DNA from: Nesterenkonia populi
GTDB lineage: Bacteria; Actinomycetota; Actinomycetes; Actinomycetales; Micrococcaceae
Length of the DNA stretch: 64,000 bases
Direction of reading: 5' to 3'
NCBI RefSeq assembly: GCF_007994735.1
Contig: NZ_VOIL01000001.1
Coordinates: 2,170,001-2,234,000, forward strand
Below are positions 63,404-64,000 of the stretch, piece by piece. The notes below the pieces were generated by a model. That model saw nothing but the letters and a program-made list of their open reading frames with translations, was not told the DNA's origin and did no database searches. The translations under genes were made by a program, and so were the position numbers. The stretch's first letter is position 1, and each line of letters opens with the position of its first letter.

Positions 63404-64000
63404 TCAGGACAGCGAAATGGCCCTGTCGGTGGGCTTGACGGGGGCTGGGAGACGCGTCGATCCTTCGAGGAACTCATCCACCTTGGCGGCTGCCGCGCGA
63501 CCCTCAGCGATGGCCCAGACCACCAGGGAGGCGCCCCGGCCGGCGTCGCCGACGGTGAAGACGCCCTCCACGTTGGTCTGGTAGTCCTGGCCGCGGTCCA
63601 CTGCGCCCCTGGAGGTGAACTCCATGCCCAGCTGGCTGTCCAGGGTCTCCTGCTCAGCGCCGGTGAACCCCAGGGCGAGGAGGATCAGGTCGGCCGGGAT
63701 CTCCTTCTCAGTGCCGGGCTTGGGTCCGCGGGAGCCGTCCTCGCGATACTCGGTGTCGGCGACTCTCAGAGCGCGGACGCCGCCGTTCTCGTCCCCGAGG
63801 AACTCGACGGTGGAGGCCAGCCATTTGACGTCCCCGCCCTCCTGGTGGGCGCTGGAGACCTCGAAGATCCGCGGGTCCATGGGCCAGGGCTCGTGCTCAG
63901 GCCGCTCACGGGGCAGCTCCTTGCCGATCGCCAGGGTGGTGACGGAGGCGGCGCCGTGGCGATGGGCGGTGCCGATGCAGTCGGCACCGGTGTCGCCGCC
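63404..64000 (-). CDS. gltD: Glutamate synthase small subunit (partial, C-terminal part)
   Basis: Last 198 codons of GltD, the NADPH- and Fe-S-dependent subunit of glutamate synthase. The visible part begins in the pyridine-nucleotide domain (GGDTGADCIGTAHRHGA) and contains the FAD-binding end VEGVFTVGDAGRGASLVVWA followed by IAEGRAAAAKVDEFL. The N-terminal Fe-S and FAD domains lie beyond position 64000. Neighbour pyk follows in the same direction. Confidence 0.95.
   Translation of the reverse strand, partial: GGDTGADCIGTAHRHGAASVTTLAIGKELPRERPEHEPWPMDPRIFEVSSAHQEGGDVKWLASTVEFLGDENGGVRALRVADTEYREDGSRGPKPGTEKEIPADLILLALGFTGAEQETLDSQLGMEFTSRGAVDRGQDYQTNVEGVFTVGDAGRGASLVVWAIAEGRAAAAKVDEFLEGSTRLPAPVKPTDRAISLS

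Overview
The window is chromosomal DNA of a high-GC actinobacterium. Gene order (gltD-pyk-tRNA-Leu-ANTAR regulator; ilvD/ilvBNC-serA-leuB-ilvE-gltX-tRNA-Gln/Glu; ddl-gpsA-plsC-murA-leuDC with a divergent IclR gene; DUF3039 beside a superfamily 2 helicase) and the many GTG starts point to Micrococcales, most likely a Micrococcaceae-like organism such as Arthrobacter or Nesterenkonia. The genus cannot be proved from the sequence alone.

Layout. 1-13.3 kb: sbcCD; a TPP riboswitch driving a YkoE-type thiamine-precursor ECF transporter whose two ATPases and membrane T subunit form one polypeptide; nucleotide and RNA housekeeping genes (DEDDh exonuclease-BRCT, rdgB, rph, MBL hydrolase, DUF2017, clpS); and NAD salvage (pncB, pncA). 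13.3-14.9 kb: an orphan AbiEi-like/DUF559-like protein flanked by two clusters of short repeats in forward-reverse-forward order. 14.9-27.2 kb: helicase, cell-wall and phospholipid genes, leuCD with an LtbR-like regulator, ugd, thiL, mazG. 27.2-33.9 kb: accessory metabolic genes (YwaF-like protein, aminotransferase, hydrolases, EamA exporter with LysR, NUDIX).

34-46.7 kb is an accessory, partly decayed region: flavin reductase with a large 5' hairpin; an ABC-F ribosome-protection gene with a frameshift but an intact-looking leader-peptide attenuator; an MFS exporter; an AadA-type adenylyltransferase; pseudogene pieces of RhuM, IS3, IS21 and LysE; an amidase/PxpA/NCS1-permease operon under a GntR regulator; and a divergent HxlR/quinone-reductase pair. 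It ends at two tRNA-Glu genes and a tRNA-Gln gene.

46.8-64 kb is core again: gltX, a branched-chain amino acid operon (ilvB-ilvN-ilvC-serA-metG-leuB-ilvE) behind a classical leader-peptide attenuator, ilvD, an ANTAR regulator, tRNA-Leu, pyk and the 3' part of gltD. A theme across the window is leaderless expression. At least fifteen start codons, including those of two regulatory leader peptides, sit 6-7 nt after a TANNNT-like -10 box, leaving little or no 5' UTR. Gene starts were chosen with this in mind.
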